The translations under genes and the position numbers were made by a program. The notes beneath the pieces were generated by a model that worked only from the letters and a program-made list of their open reading frames with translations, did not search any database and was not told the origin of the DNA. Below are positions 46,088 through 55,599 of a DNA stretch of 64,000 bases, piece by piece. Numbering within the stretch: position 1 is the first letter of the stretch; every line of letters starts with the position of its first letter. The DNA is from CAYPFY01 sp964410105 (lineage in GTDB: Bacteria; Bacteroidota; Ignavibacteria; UBA10030; SZUA-254), in assembly GCA_964410105.1 (NCBI GenBank), contig CAYPFY010000012.1:1-64000 (forward strand). The letters run 5' to 3'.

Positions 46088-46912
46088 ATGAATTTCGTAG
46101 AAAAACTTCGCAGGATACAACGCAAGAACAATTCCCTCCTTTGCATCGGTCTTGATACTGACCCTGCGGCCGTCCCAGAATCGCTTTACCGGTGGGGAGA
46201 CCCCCAATACGAATTTAACCGGAGGATCATCGATGCGACAAAGGACCTTGTGTGTGCCTACAAGCTCAACATTGCTTTTTATGAGAGCGTCGGGGAGCAT
46301 GGCTGGTACACGGTCCACCAAACGCTTGCACGTATCCCGGAGGAAATAGTCACCATCGGGGATGGAAAGCGAGGCGACATCTCAAATTCAGCCCAGCGGC
46401 AGGCTCACTTGCTTTGCGAAGACTGGGAATTCTCCGCTACAACGGTCAACCCCTACATGGGGAGCGACTCGGTCATGCCGTTCCTTCGTCGCGCTGATCA
46501 GTGCGCCTTCATTCTTACAATAACGTCGAACAGGGGGTCGAAAGATTTTCAGCGTCTTACGATAAAGGGGCGTCCGCTGTTTGAACACGTTGTCGTGGCT
46601 GCTCAGCGATGGAACGCGAAGAAAAATGTTGGGCTGGTTGTCGGGGCAACAGCACCCGCCGAATTGAAGCGGGTGCGCTCGATGGCTCCGACAATGCCAA
46701 TTCTCATCCCGGGAATTGGGAAACAAAGAGGAAACCTTCAGTCGGCCGTGTGGAATGGTTGTGACAGTCAGGGTGAGCTCGCGATCATCAACGTCGGGCG
46801 GGGCATCATCTATGCTTCTCGCGATGATGATTTCGCAGAGCGGGCTCGCGAGGCAGCGATAGATTTCCGAGCTCGAATTAATCGCTATCGGGAGCGCTTC
46901 TTCACTCGCTGA
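46088..46912 (+). CDS. pyrF: Orotidine 5'-phosphate decarboxylase, type 2
   Basis: This 274-residue enzyme forms UMP from OMP, the last step of pyrimidine synthesis. It belongs to the longer type-2 subfamily: CIGLDTDPAAVPESL, YKLNIAFYESVGEHG, TIGDGKRGDISNSAQRQA (catalytic Asp-Lys-Asp-like motif), TVNPYMGSDSVMPF and the phosphate-binding GIGKQRG...INVGRGI. It follows dcd by 115 bases on the same strand. A few additional upstream codons are in frame but start at an unlikely site. Confidence 0.95.
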   Translation: MNFVEKLRRIQRKNNSLLCIGLDTDPAAVPESLYRWGDPQYEFNRRIIDATKDLVCAYKLNIAFYESVGEHGWYTVHQTLARIPEEIVTIGDGKRGDISNSAQRQAHLLCEDWEFSATTVNPYMGSDSVMPFLRRADQCAFILTITSNRGSKDFQRLTIKGRPLFEHVVVAAQRWNAKKNVGLVVGATAPAELKRVRSMAPTMPILIPGIGKQRGNLQSAVWNGCDSQGELAIINVGRGIIYASRDDDFAERAREAAIDFRARINRYRERFFTR

Positions 46913-47062
46913 TTCTAGTCACGACTGGGAGAGATTCGCCTTCTGCTTAAGGACCAATGACCTTGTCAGGAGGTCGAGTCCACCCTGTGTCAGCTGGGCA
47001 TCGGCAATAAGCACACAACAGGTCCTGATCCAATTCCGCGTGCCACGCTGCCTGTCCGCCCT

Positions 47063-50000
47063 TCAATGGGTCTTTTCCTCTCGGCTGAGCTGCTCGAAAT
47101 ATTTCCTAATGAGCTCCTCATAATCTCGTGAGTATTTTCCTTCCTTCACTTTAAGCAGCTCTTCACGCAGCCTGTCCCTCCCTTCCTGTGTCATCAAGTC
47201 TAATTCCGCCGGGCTTGAATGCTGAATCGCCTTCCCGATTTCAGCGATGCGCCGTTTTTCATAATCGCGTTCCCTCATCGAACGTTGGGAGTCTAGAAGG
47301 CGAGAAAGGATCCGATCCTGTTCCTTTAAAGTATTCGGGTTGACGTTTCCTTGTTGGAGGTCAGATACGACCTCCTGCATCTCCTGAGCGATGTGCGTGA
47401 GGTCACCAAGAAGTTTGCTGAAATCCGAACTATTTTTGGCTTCCTCCGACAGCTGCTTCAGGGATTTTTGTGCGGCGGCCTGCTCGCCTGCGAGCCTTTG
47501 ATACTCGGCCTGTTGTTGTGGCGTCATCATCTGCCCTTGTCCCTGACCCATCCCCATAGCTTGTTCCGTACCGGTATTGATCCTGCCCTGCTGGCTTGCC
47601 ATCTGACCGAGGCGGCCCATCAATCCTGCCATCCCCATGCCACCCTGGCCCCCCTCCATCATTCCGTTCAGTGCATCTCTCAGCAACATCGCTGTGCGGT
47701 TGAGGGAGGACATGGCCTGCATTTGCTTCGAGGAGGATCCATTGGGGTTTCTGTTTTCCATATTCTGTAACGCCTCCGACATCTCGCGCATGGCATTTCC
47801 GATTTCCCGGCCCATCTCGGGCGATACGGCAAACGATTTCTTGCCCAGCTCACCGAGCGAATTAGCTACATTCCCTACATCGTTTAAGAGATTACTCTGT
47901 TGATCGGCAGTCTTGGGAAATCGCTGGGAGTTCGGCTCAAGATTCTTTGTGACGTCCGAGAGCGCTTCCTGTCTCTCCGACAGCTCGATCAAGTCCTCGA
48001 TCTGTTTCCGCATTTGGTTTATGATTTGTGCCGTCTGCCGTTCCTGCAGCGATTTTTGCACTTGCTTCAATTGTTCCCCAAACTCAGCCAGGCCTTCTTG
48101 GATTTCCTGCTGTTCCTCTAGCGCTTTCTGCGTGTTCCCCGATTCCATTTGCTGAGCTGATCTCGACATTTTCGATTTCATTTCCTTGTTAACAAGACCG
48201 GAGTCAGCCTTATTCATTGCCTCAGTCGGCATCTCCTGGGGAAATTCCTCCATTTGCTTCTTCAATTCCGACGTCTCTCGTTGAAGGGACTCCAGTGGGC
48301 CGAGCAGACCCTTCTGTTTCATCGCGAGCTCATTTCGTTTTCTCTCGTCACCAGGATCTATTCTTGAAGCATCCTGTTTCACGCCGGCCTGCTGCTGTCT
48401 TAAGTCATCGGCCCGTTTGACTAGTTCATCCAATTTCTGCTCGATATGTATTCGTTTTAGAAGCTGGATTGTCCTTTCCAGGGCGCTCCGAAACTGTTCT
48501 TGGGACAGCGTGAGTTGTTCCATTGCGCGCCTGAGTTCTTCGGGGGAAAGATTCTTCATCGACTCCTGCAACTTCCTGAGCGCTTCCTGGAGGTCGGGCG
48601 ATTTGAGCTTTTCAATAAGTTCCTTTAGTTCTTCAAATTTCTGCTGGGTTTCCTTTGAGAGCACCGCATTATCGTGCATCTTCTTGACTGCTTCCTGGAG
48701 GTTTTGGGAAGCTTCATTGAGTTTATCCTTCATCGCTTCATATCGCTGGATCATGGCTTCGGCCTTCTGTTGCTGTTGCCAATCCATTCTGTTACGGCCA
48801 CCCTTCATCTCACGTTGAATACTCTCGATATCCTTCCTAAGCTCCTCCGTTTCTTTAGCAACATCCTGAATGGACTCCACGGAGCGATCGTGCTTCTCGG
48901 TGATATCCGCGAATACTTCTTCGAGAGAAGGGACGCGTAACAGGTACGTTTCACTGCGACTCGATTTAGGTCCGCTCACGACATCATTATCATACACTTC
49001 GGCGCAGTAAGAAACGGCATCATCAGGAACGAGGTTCAACTTAGAAGGGTCCCAGCGGAAGGCGACCTCAGCCGGTGATTGATCCTTTTTCATCAGGGGA
49101 ACGTCAAGAAAGGAAAACGCCTCGGAAGGCTTCTCATACTTCGACTGCGTTAAGCGATATGCCAGCCGAAGGCGTGAAAATCCGAAATCATCTCTTATTC
49201 GGATCACTAAATCCATTCTCATATCTCCAGTGAGATCCACGTTCCTGGCCGGAGAAAGAATCTCGGCTATCGGATACTCATCGGGAATAATCTTGATCGA
49301 ATAGTCGACAGGATCAAGATTTACGAGACCGGATTCATCCGCAAGAAGTAGGTGGTACGTCGTGTTCTTCTGCACGCTAAAGGTGATCCCCGCGTGAGTG
49401 CCTCGCGCGGTAAGCGGGAGCTTCGTGCTGTCACCAAATTGTAGGCTGGCTGAGACGAGATCCTTGCTTGAGATCACCTGCAATACAACCCGCGAGCCCC
49501 GGTAGGCTACGATGTCACCGATGTTTTCATCCAGAGTCTTCGGGGGGATGCGAGTATAGGCAGGGGAAATGACTTTGATTTGCAGAGATCGGAGAAGGGG
49601 TCGGTCGAGGACAGTCACATTGAAGAGAGTGCTCTTCCGATCTGCGGACGCGACAAGGTACTCGGTGCTGGTCCTGATGTTATCGAGACTGGCGCGGAAC
49701 AACCCATCACCGCCGGGGCTGACATTTTGTGATTCGAAGTTATCTTCTCCGGTAGCACGGCTGAGTAGAGTAAGAGTATGAACCCGATTGCCCCTCGTTC
49801 GCACTGTAACGTGGACACTCTGTCCGCGGACTATTTTTATATTTCCTGGCTCGACGTCGAATTCAGTCGCTGGAGCAGCACCGAAAGATTGGCCGTAATT
49901 GGCAATCCGGTATACGGAATTGATAAAGCTCGAGGGAGAGACGGCAAAAATGCAAACTGCCAAAGCAAGGAGATAAAGAACCTTCTTCCGGATCCATCGC

Positions 50001-50503
50001 AACCGACCATCACTCACGGATTCGCAGAAATCCAAGTCACGGATATCCCGGTAGAGGTCGTGAAAAGAGGCATCGACAAGCGTCACGGAGTAGTTTGTCG
50101 CAGGGCTTTGCCTGCCTCTGTACATTTGGAGGGCATCGAGCAAGCGATCGCGGATGGGGTAAAAATGCAAACCCACCTTCCGCGCAGTGGCATCATCATC
50201 CTCCACACCAAGCACCTTAACGAGCTTCAGGAGTGGCACTCCCATCCACCGAAGCATTGTCACCGAGACTCCGGCGCAGGCAAGAAAATAGATCAGTGCG
50301 CGACCGATGGGATCAAATGAAAAAATCTGTTCAAGGAGAATCCCGGCGAGGGAAACGGAGAGCAGGACAAGCGCGGAAATCAGCACGCCGAACAGGAGTG
50401 AAAGCCTGGCCTCCTTTCGGCGGACGCGCTGAAGGCGACTCACGATTTCCCTGTAAATACTGGCCGTGTCCACGTCTTTCAATGCCGTTCCTCTACAGTT
50501 CAT
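47063..50503 (-). CDS. DUF4175 family membrane protein
   Basis: This 1146-residue protein has N-terminal transmembrane helices (about 37-60, 68-88 and near 170-190) and a middle with Ig-like beta domains. A very long coiled coil rich in Glu, Gln and Lys spans about 530-900, and a Gly/Met/Gln-rich stretch (GGQGGMGMAGLMGRLG and following) comes near 960, with a charged end. The architecture matches DUF4175, found in Bacteroidota and relatives with no known biochemical function. ATG 50503 overlaps the DUF4159 stop as TGATG. Placement right after DUF4159 and ftsZ suggests an envelope role. Confidence 0.85.
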   Translation of the reverse strand: MNCRGTALKDVDTASIYREIVSRLQRVRRKEARLSLLFGVLISALVLLSVSLAGILLEQIFSFDPIGRALIYFLACAGVSVTMLRWMGVPLLKLVKVLGVEDDDATARKVGLHFYPIRDRLLDALQMYRGRQSPATNYSVTLVDASFHDLYRDIRDLDFCESVSDGRLRWIRKKVLYLLALAVCIFAVSPSSFINSVYRIANYGQSFGAAPATEFDVEPGNIKIVRGQSVHVTVRTRGNRVHTLTLLSRATGEDNFESQNVSPGGDGLFRASLDNIRTSTEYLVASADRKSTLFNVTVLDRPLLRSLQIKVISPAYTRIPPKTLDENIGDIVAYRGSRVVLQVISSKDLVSASLQFGDSTKLPLTARGTHAGITFSVQKNTTYHLLLADESGLVNLDPVDYSIKIIPDEYPIAEILSPARNVDLTGDMRMDLVIRIRDDFGFSRLRLAYRLTQSKYEKPSEAFSFLDVPLMKKDQSPAEVAFRWDPSKLNLVPDDAVSYCAEVYDNDVVSGPKSSRSETYLLRVPSLEEVFADITEKHDRSVESIQDVAKETEELRKDIESIQREMKGGRNRMDWQQQQKAEAMIQRYEAMKDKLNEASQNLQEAVKKMHDNAVLSKETQQKFEELKELIEKLKSPDLQEALRKLQESMKNLSPEELRRAMEQLTLSQEQFRSALERTIQLLKRIHIEQKLDELVKRADDLRQQQAGVKQDASRIDPGDERKRNELAMKQKGLLGPLESLQRETSELKKQMEEFPQEMPTEAMNKADSGLVNKEMKSKMSRSAQQMESGNTQKALEEQQEIQEGLAEFGEQLKQVQKSLQERQTAQIINQMRKQIEDLIELSERQEALSDVTKNLEPNSQRFPKTADQQSNLLNDVGNVANSLGELGKKSFAVSPEMGREIGNAMREMSEALQNMENRNPNGSSSKQMQAMSSLNRTAMLLRDALNGMMEGGQGGMGMAGLMGRLGQMASQQGRINTGTEQAMGMGQGQGQMMTPQQQAEYQRLAGEQAAAQKSLKQLSEEAKNSSDFSKLLGDLTHIAQEMQEVVSDLQQGNVNPNTLKEQDRILSRLLDSQRSMRERDYEKRRIAEIGKAIQHSSPAELDLMTQEGRDRLREELLKVKEGKYSRDYEELIRKYFEQLSREEKTH

Positions 50504-51177
50504 CAATGCGTCAACGCCCAGACCACAATATTCGTTCCAAAGTGAAGTGCCTGTTCATGCGTCTCGGGCGAGTCGCCATGAACCTCTGGATCATTCCACC
50601 CATCACTCGGATTGGATTCGTAGGTATAATAAAGCACAAGTCTCCCTTTGTGAAACAACCCGAAGCCCTGAGGGGGTTTGCCGTCATGTTGATGGGTTTT
50701 CGGAGGGCCATTAGGAAATTCATAGTGAATATGATAGAGTCCGAAAGAAAAGGGTAGCTCTGTCAACTGTTGTTCCGGGAAGATTTTCTGAATTTCGCGT
50801 CGGAATGCTTTGTCCATTCCGTAGTCATCGTCAGCGTAGATGAATCCACCGTTTTCTAAATATGTTCGAATGTTTCTCCTCTCCAGGTCGGAGAAAACCA
50901 TATTTCCATGTCCCGTGACAAAGATGAAGGGGTAAGTAAAAATCCTCGAGTCTGATGCCTCTACGAACTCGTACACTGGGTCGACATCGACGAGGGTGAC
51001 TTGCCGGACGAACTTTAACAGATTGACCTCTTCCTGAGGATCATTATACCAGTCTCCTCCGCCAGAATACTTCAGTCGGGCGATCTTGAAGGCGCTGCTC
51101 ACTCGTGTATTTTGCGCCTCGAGCGCGGGGTACGTGGAGATTACGAGGAGAATAACCACTGCTGCATTTGCTCTCAC
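50503..51177 (-). CDS. DUF4159 protein, secreted
   Basis: This 224-residue protein has a signal peptide (MRANAAVVILLVISTYPALEAQ). The DUF4159 domain follows: FKIARLKYSGGGDWYNDP at the start, FIFVTGHGNMVFSDLERRNIRTYLENGGFIYADDDYG in the middle and GLFHKGRLVLYYTYESNPSDGW near the end. The fold is thought to be class I glutamine-amidotransferase-like without an obvious nucleophile here. It is often found beside MoxR/DUF58/DUF4175 gene sets; only DUF4175 accompanies it in this window. Function unknown. Confidence 0.88.
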   Translation of the reverse strand: MRANAAVVILLVISTYPALEAQNTRVSSAFKIARLKYSGGGDWYNDPQEEVNLLKFVRQVTLVDVDPVYEFVEASDSRIFTYPFIFVTGHGNMVFSDLERRNIRTYLENGGFIYADDDYGMDKAFRREIQKIFPEQQLTELPFSFGLYHIHYEFPNGPPKTHQHDGKPPQGFGLFHKGRLVLYYTYESNPSDGWNDPEVHGDSPETHEQALHFGTNIVVWALTH

Positions 51178-51274
51178 ATAATAAAGTTATGAAAGCGACA
51201 AGGCAAAGGCAACTTACAAGGCGGGAGAGTCACGAGTAGCATGTCAGAAAGTGAGGGACAAATCGATATAAGCT

Positions 51275-51301
51275 CAGCGCACCCCCCCACGGGGTGCGCT
51301 G
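51275..51301 (-). terminator. Strong hairpin between ftsZ and DUF4159
   Basis: An 11-bp GC-rich inverted repeat (51275-51285 with 51291-51301, 5-base loop; core GCGCACCCC/GGGGTGCGC) lies 56 bases after the ftsZ stop. No run of T follows on the minus strand (sequence AGCTTATATC), so it may be a weak terminator, an attenuator, or an mRNA-protecting 3' end. Confidence 0.5.
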
Positions 51302-51356
51302 CTCTTAGAAGAGAACGCAGTCAAAACCGGCGGATCCCAGGTCAAGTCTATCGGTC

Positions 51357-52532
51357 TCAGTCCATGATTTTCCTGAGAAACGCGGGCTTCTCGGCATCGG
51401 CAGCACTCGTCGACCTGGGCTGTTCTGTCTCATCCGACTTAAATGGATTCAGCGTGATGTCGATGCCCTTTCGCATGAAAGCGGGCTCATCCAGCTTCTG
51501 CAAATCATGGAGGCCTGCCGGGATTCGGTCAATTACTTTTGCTATTGGTTTAGCGACGCGCACGGATCCAACCCCGCGTTTGTTAAATCCTGTCGCGATA
51601 ACTGTTACCATCATCTCTTCACCGAGGTTTTCATCGATCACGGCGCCCATGATGACATTGGCTTCCTCGCCCGCTGCTTCATGGATCACACTGACTGCCT
51701 CATCCACTTCAACGAGTGACATCGTGGGTCCTCCGGTGACGTTAACAAGCACACCAAGTGCACCAGCTATCGATACTCCCTCAAGCAGGGGACTCGAGAT
51801 AGCTGCATGAGCTGCTTCGATAGCACGATTCTCACCGGTAGAGAGCCCAGAACCCATGAGAGCATCTCCCATCTCGCGCATGATGGTTCGCACATCAGCA
51901 AAATCAACGTTGATGAGACCCGGCGTCGTGATGAGCTCAGAGATGCCGCGAGTCGCGTTATAAAGGACATCATTCGCCTTGTCAAAGGCTTCCTGGAGCG
52001 GAGTGTTGCGCTCCACAATCGAGAGTAGCTTTTGATTAGGGATCATGATAAGGGTATCTACCTGTTTTTTCATCTCATCGATTCCCGATTCCGCTTGGGC
52101 CATTCGCTTCTTGCCCTCGCACGTAAATGGCTTCGTGACGATTCCGACGACAAGGGCCCCGAGACTTTTCGCAATATTCGCAACTATAGGAGCCCCCCCG
52201 GTTCCCGTCCCTCCTCCCATCCCCGCAGTGACAAATACCATATCGCTTCCAGCAAGCGATCGTGCGATCTCGTCCCGATCCTCTTCGACGGCACGTTGTC
52301 CGATTGAGGGATCGGCTCCAGCCCCAAGGCCCCTAGTAAGGTTTTTACCAATCTGAACCTTATTGGGAGCCTTATTCCTTTCCAGCGCTTGGCTGTCTGT
52401 GTTTATCGCGAAGAAGTCGACGCCTTGCAGTCGTTTATCGATCATGCTTGTAACGGCGTTTCCACCGCCGCCGCCGACGCCCACAACACGGATCTTCGCA
52501 CCGTGGTCGAAGTAACTATCGAGTTCGATCAC
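51357..52532 (-). CDS. ftsZ: Cell division protein FtsZ
   Basis: This 391-residue tubulin homologue forms the Z-ring. It has the tubulin signature GGGTGTG (residues 106-112), GVGGGGGNAV at the N-terminus, the NVDFADVRTIM T7-type synergy region with GxGxxxGENRA, and the conserved C-terminal peptide PAFLRKIMD that binds FtsA. A ~60-base gap separates it from ftsA. It ends the dcw cluster, followed by a hairpin. Confidence 0.98.
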   Translation of the reverse strand: MIELDSYFDHGAKIRVVGVGGGGGNAVTSMIDKRLQGVDFFAINTDSQALERNKAPNKVQIGKNLTRGLGAGADPSIGQRAVEEDRDEIARSLAGSDMVFVTAGMGGGTGTGGAPIVANIAKSLGALVVGIVTKPFTCEGKKRMAQAESGIDEMKKQVDTLIMIPNQKLLSIVERNTPLQEAFDKANDVLYNATRGISELITTPGLINVDFADVRTIMREMGDALMGSGLSTGENRAIEAAHAAISSPLLEGVSIAGALGVLVNVTGGPTMSLVEVDEAVSVIHEAAGEEANVIMGAVIDENLGEEMMVTVIATGFNKRGVGSVRVAKPIAKVIDRIPAGLHDLQKLDEPAFMRKGIDITLNPFKSDETEQPRSTSAADAEKPAFLRKIMD

Positions 52533-52592
52533 TATCGTTTCTCCTTATAATGTGATATGATAGTATGATGGATTAGGTATTTTTCAATTTCG

Positions 52593-53843
52593 CTACAGCT
52601 CATCGAACCAGCTTTTCATTTTCCCAATGACTTTTTTGATCGAGCCGCTGCCATTCGACTTGCCGTTTCCGTCGAAAGCATGCTGCGCAACGTTTTTATG
52701 ACGCAGTCCATGCAATACCAATCCGACGCAGGTTGCGTACATCGGGTTTTCGATCTCGCGAACCAGACCCGCGTTGAATCCACCGGGGATGCCGATTTTG
52801 ACTGGCATCCCGAGAACCTCGCGCGCAAGCTCAGCGGCACCTTTGATAAGAGACCCGCCGCCTGTCAGGACCACCCCTGCCGACAGATGACGAGAGTATC
52901 CTGAGCGTTTGATTTCCATAGCAGCGATCTCGAAAATCTCCTCAATTCTTGGCTGAATAATCTGAGCAAGCAATCTTTTGTCGATTTCCAGAGGAGGGCG
53001 GCCGCCGATTCCAGGAATGGTGATTGGTTCGTCATCGACGACTCCTGGGAGATACGCGAAGCCGTGTTTACACTTAAGCTTTTCGGCCTGTTCTATGAGC
53101 ACACCCAGGCCTTTCCGAATGTCATTTGTCACTTGGTTTCCGGCAAAGGGAATGACCGCTGTATGGCGAATCGTCCGATCTTCAAAAACTGCAAGATCCG
53201 TCGTCCCTCCACCCACGTCGAGAAGGGCGATCCCGACTTCCTTCTCCTCCTCATCGAGGACAGCGTAACTGGATGCGAGGGGTTCGAGTACGATATCACG
53301 AATGTGCAATCCGGCCCTTTGGACGCATTTATAGATATTCTGGGCGGCGGTCACTAGTCCGGTGATGATATGCACGTTGGCTTCAAGTCTGACACCTGAC
53401 ATACCGACTGGGTCGCAAACTCCATCCTGTCCGTCGATAATAAATTCCTGAGGAATGACATGGATAATTCTCCTGTCGGAGGGAAGAGCAACCCGCTTCG
53501 TATCCTCGATAAGGCGATTCACGTCGGCCTGGTTGATCTCGTTCTCCGGTCCGCTGATGGCAATTACTCCACGGCTTTGGAACGATTGGATGTGATCACC
53601 GGCTATCCCGACGATCACAGATTGAATTCTCACACCTGATCGAGACTCCGCTTCCCCGACGGCGCTCTGGATCGATCGGACGGTCTTATCGATATTGGTA
53701 ACGACGCCTCTCGTCAATCCGTCTGAGGGGCTTCTTCCTATTCCCAGGACATTAAACCGTCCACCCTCGTCAATCGAAGCAACGATGGCACATACCTTTG
53801 TGGTCCCGATATCCAGCCCAACGATAATTTCCTGTTCCATCAT
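52593..53843 (-). CDS. ftsA: Cell division protein FtsA
   Basis: This 416-residue actin-like ATPase anchors FtsZ to the membrane. Motifs: VGLDIGTTKVCAIV (phosphate-1), GIALLDVGGGTTDLAVF, SAGVVLTGGGSLIKGA, and the C-terminal amphipathic helix KVIGKMKSWFDEL needed for membrane binding. Standard size and position between ftsQ and ftsZ. Confidence 0.97.
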   Translation of the reverse strand: MMEQEIIVGLDIGTTKVCAIVASIDEGGRFNVLGIGRSPSDGLTRGVVTNIDKTVRSIQSAVGEAESRSGVRIQSVIVGIAGDHIQSFQSRGVIAISGPENEINQADVNRLIEDTKRVALPSDRRIIHVIPQEFIIDGQDGVCDPVGMSGVRLEANVHIITGLVTAAQNIYKCVQRAGLHIRDIVLEPLASSYAVLDEEEKEVGIALLDVGGGTTDLAVFEDRTIRHTAVIPFAGNQVTNDIRKGLGVLIEQAEKLKCKHGFAYLPGVVDDEPITIPGIGGRPPLEIDKRLLAQIIQPRIEEIFEIAAMEIKRSGYSRHLSAGVVLTGGGSLIKGAAELAREVLGMPVKIGIPGGFNAGLVREIENPMYATCVGLVLHGLRHKNVAQHAFDGNGKSNGSGSIKKVIGKMKSWFDEL

Positions 53844-53862
53844 TCACATCCTTTCGATAGAC

Positions 53863-54672
53863 TTAGAGAGTTACCCGAGAACTTGACTGTCTTGACTCCT
53901 GCAGTCGAATCACAACCTGATCCGCGAATCGCAGGTCAATGTACTGCAGCTGTTCGGGTTTACTTGCTTTAACGATCTTATTCCAGAAAGTCTGAAGGGT
54001 CAATAGTTTGAATGCTATGTCGTGTCGCCCAATGTAGATCGGTACTGCAAGATCCGTCGAATAAAGGATTACATCCTTTCCGTGATTCATGTTGACTTCA
54101 GAAATAAAATGATACAACGTCGGATCGATCTCGCGAGCGATTTCCAGAAGCTCGATTGCTGCTAAGACATCTCCATCCCTGATTGCATCCCCGGGAATAG
54201 TTCCTTTCAACGGGGCAACGCCACTGATGATCGGAAGATCAAAACTTTTACCGGACTGGACAGGGGGGAGAAGAATACCATGGAGATCGACGTAGAACAT
54301 CCCACCACTGTTCAGTGAGGCGACAGGTTGGCGTTCCTTCACCCGGATGTGCACCACGTCCGGATATTGTCGACTGATCCTCACCCCCTCAATAAAAGGA
54401 TTCATAAGCACGCCCCTTCGGATTGCATACAGATCGGTGCTGGAAAGGGGCGATTTCAGTTGCAGGCCCGCGAGTGCCGAGATTTGGGAACTTGAAACAA
54501 CCTTTTCTCCATCGATGAGAGCACTTTGGACGCGGAGCGATTTACGCCACTTCCACGATGCCGGACAGAGAAGAAACATGCACGCCAGAACCAATATCAT
54601 AATCCCTATTTCCCATCGTCTTGACGAGTTTATCGGCGCCGGGCGGGAGACCCTTGGGACGGTATCGGTCAT
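53863..54672 (-). CDS. ftsQ: Cell division protein FtsQ
   Basis: This 269-residue protein has a short cytoplasmic N-terminus, one transmembrane helix (IGIMILVLACMFLLCPAS region, about 24-42), a POTRA-like domain (ISALAGLQLKSPLSSTDLYAIRRGVLMNPFIEGVRISRQYPDVVHIRVKERQPVA) and a beta domain. FtsQ couples FtsBL to the divisome. Sequence similarity is modest, but domain order and the place between murB and ftsA make the call safe. It overlaps murB by four bases. Confidence 0.92.
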   Translation of the reverse strand: MTDTVPRVSRPAPINSSRRWEIGIMILVLACMFLLCPASWKWRKSLRVQSALIDGEKVVSSSQISALAGLQLKSPLSSTDLYAIRRGVLMNPFIEGVRISRQYPDVVHIRVKERQPVASLNSGGMFYVDLHGILLPPVQSGKSFDLPIISGVAPLKGTIPGDAIRDGDVLAAIELLEIAREIDPTLYHFISEVNMNHGKDVILYSTDLAVPIYIGRHDIAFKLLTLQTFWNKIVKASKPEQLQYIDLRFADQVVIRLQESRQSSSRVTL

Positions 54673-55589
54673 CCGCTAACCTCTCGTGAAATGTCTTTTG
54701 TGAACCCCATTAGCTTCACTTCCAATTCAAGGTTGATACCGAATTGGTCATGTACGATACTCCGAGCCAGATCGATGAGCTCGAGGACATCCTGGGCCTT
54801 CGCTCCGCCAAGATTGATAATAAAATTCGCGTGTTTCTCGGATATCTGGGCATTTCCCTTCTTTGATCCCTTAAGGCCAGCCTTTTCAATTAGCGTCGCT
54901 GCAAAATTCCCTGGAGGGTTCTTGAATATGCTCCCGGAATTCGGAAAATTTAGAGGTTGGCTCCGATTCCTTTTCAGTAGCAATTCTTTTCGGATTCGTG
55001 CGATCTCCGACTTCTCACCGTGCGGAAGTCGAAAACTCGCTCCAAGAATGGTCGTACCCTCAAAACCGGATTTCCTATATGTAAATCCACACTCATCCTT
55101 GTTAAGAGAAACGAGCGTCCCATTGCGGAGAGCGTGAACGTTAACGAGATAATCTGATATCTCACCACCGTAGGCTCCGGCGTTCATCATAATCGCACCA
55201 CCAACCGTCCCTGGAATTCCGGCTAGCATTTCGACACCCTTGAACCCCCGTTGCACACAAAAGTCCACGAACCGTGCAATGCTTACGCCCGCGTCCGCGA
55301 TCACGCGATCCTCTTCAAGTCTAAGTTCTCCCAATCCTGATTCAAGATTGAGAACTGCTGCCCGTATCCCTTCATCGCTGATAAGCATGTTGGTGCCACG
55401 GCCGAGAATCATGAAGGGGAATTTCTGTTGTTGCAGATAGGAAATGATCTCTACCGTATCCTCTTTATCGGCTGGCTCAAAGTAATAGTCCGCGGGTCCG
55501 CCAATTCTGAAAGACGTGTAATCCCTCAATGGCTCACTGATCGCGAGGTGACCTCGAAAGAATTTTCGTATATCATCTATATTCAGCAT
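54669..55589 (-). CDS. murB: UDP-N-acetylenolpyruvoylglucosamine reductase
   Basis: This 306-residue flavoenzyme reduces UDP-GlcNAc-enolpyruvate to UDP-MurNAc. Visible: SFRIGGPADY, ILGRGTNMLIS (FAD), AGIPGTVGGAIMMNAGAYGGEI, and FPNSGSIFKNP with the serine proton donor of the shorter type II enzymes. The stop overlaps the ftsQ start; it follows murC closely (10-base gap). Confidence 0.96.
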   Translation of the reverse strand: MLNIDDIRKFFRGHLAISEPLRDYTSFRIGGPADYYFEPADKEDTVEIISYLQQQKFPFMILGRGTNMLISDEGIRAAVLNLESGLGELRLEEDRVIADAGVSIARFVDFCVQRGFKGVEMLAGIPGTVGGAIMMNAGAYGGEISDYLVNVHALRNGTLVSLNKDECGFTYRKSGFEGTTILGASFRLPHGEKSEIARIRKELLLKRNRSQPLNFPNSGSIFKNPPGNFAATLIEKAGLKGSKKGNAQISEKHANFIINLGGAKAQDVLELIDLARSIVHDQFGINLELEVKLMGFTKDISREVSG

Positions 55590-55599
55590 GCGAGATCTC

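Noticed and set aside
49778..50320. A 180-residue plus-strand frame opposite DUF4175
   Set aside because: Antisense to the N-terminal part of DUF4175; no start signal and no recognisable domain.
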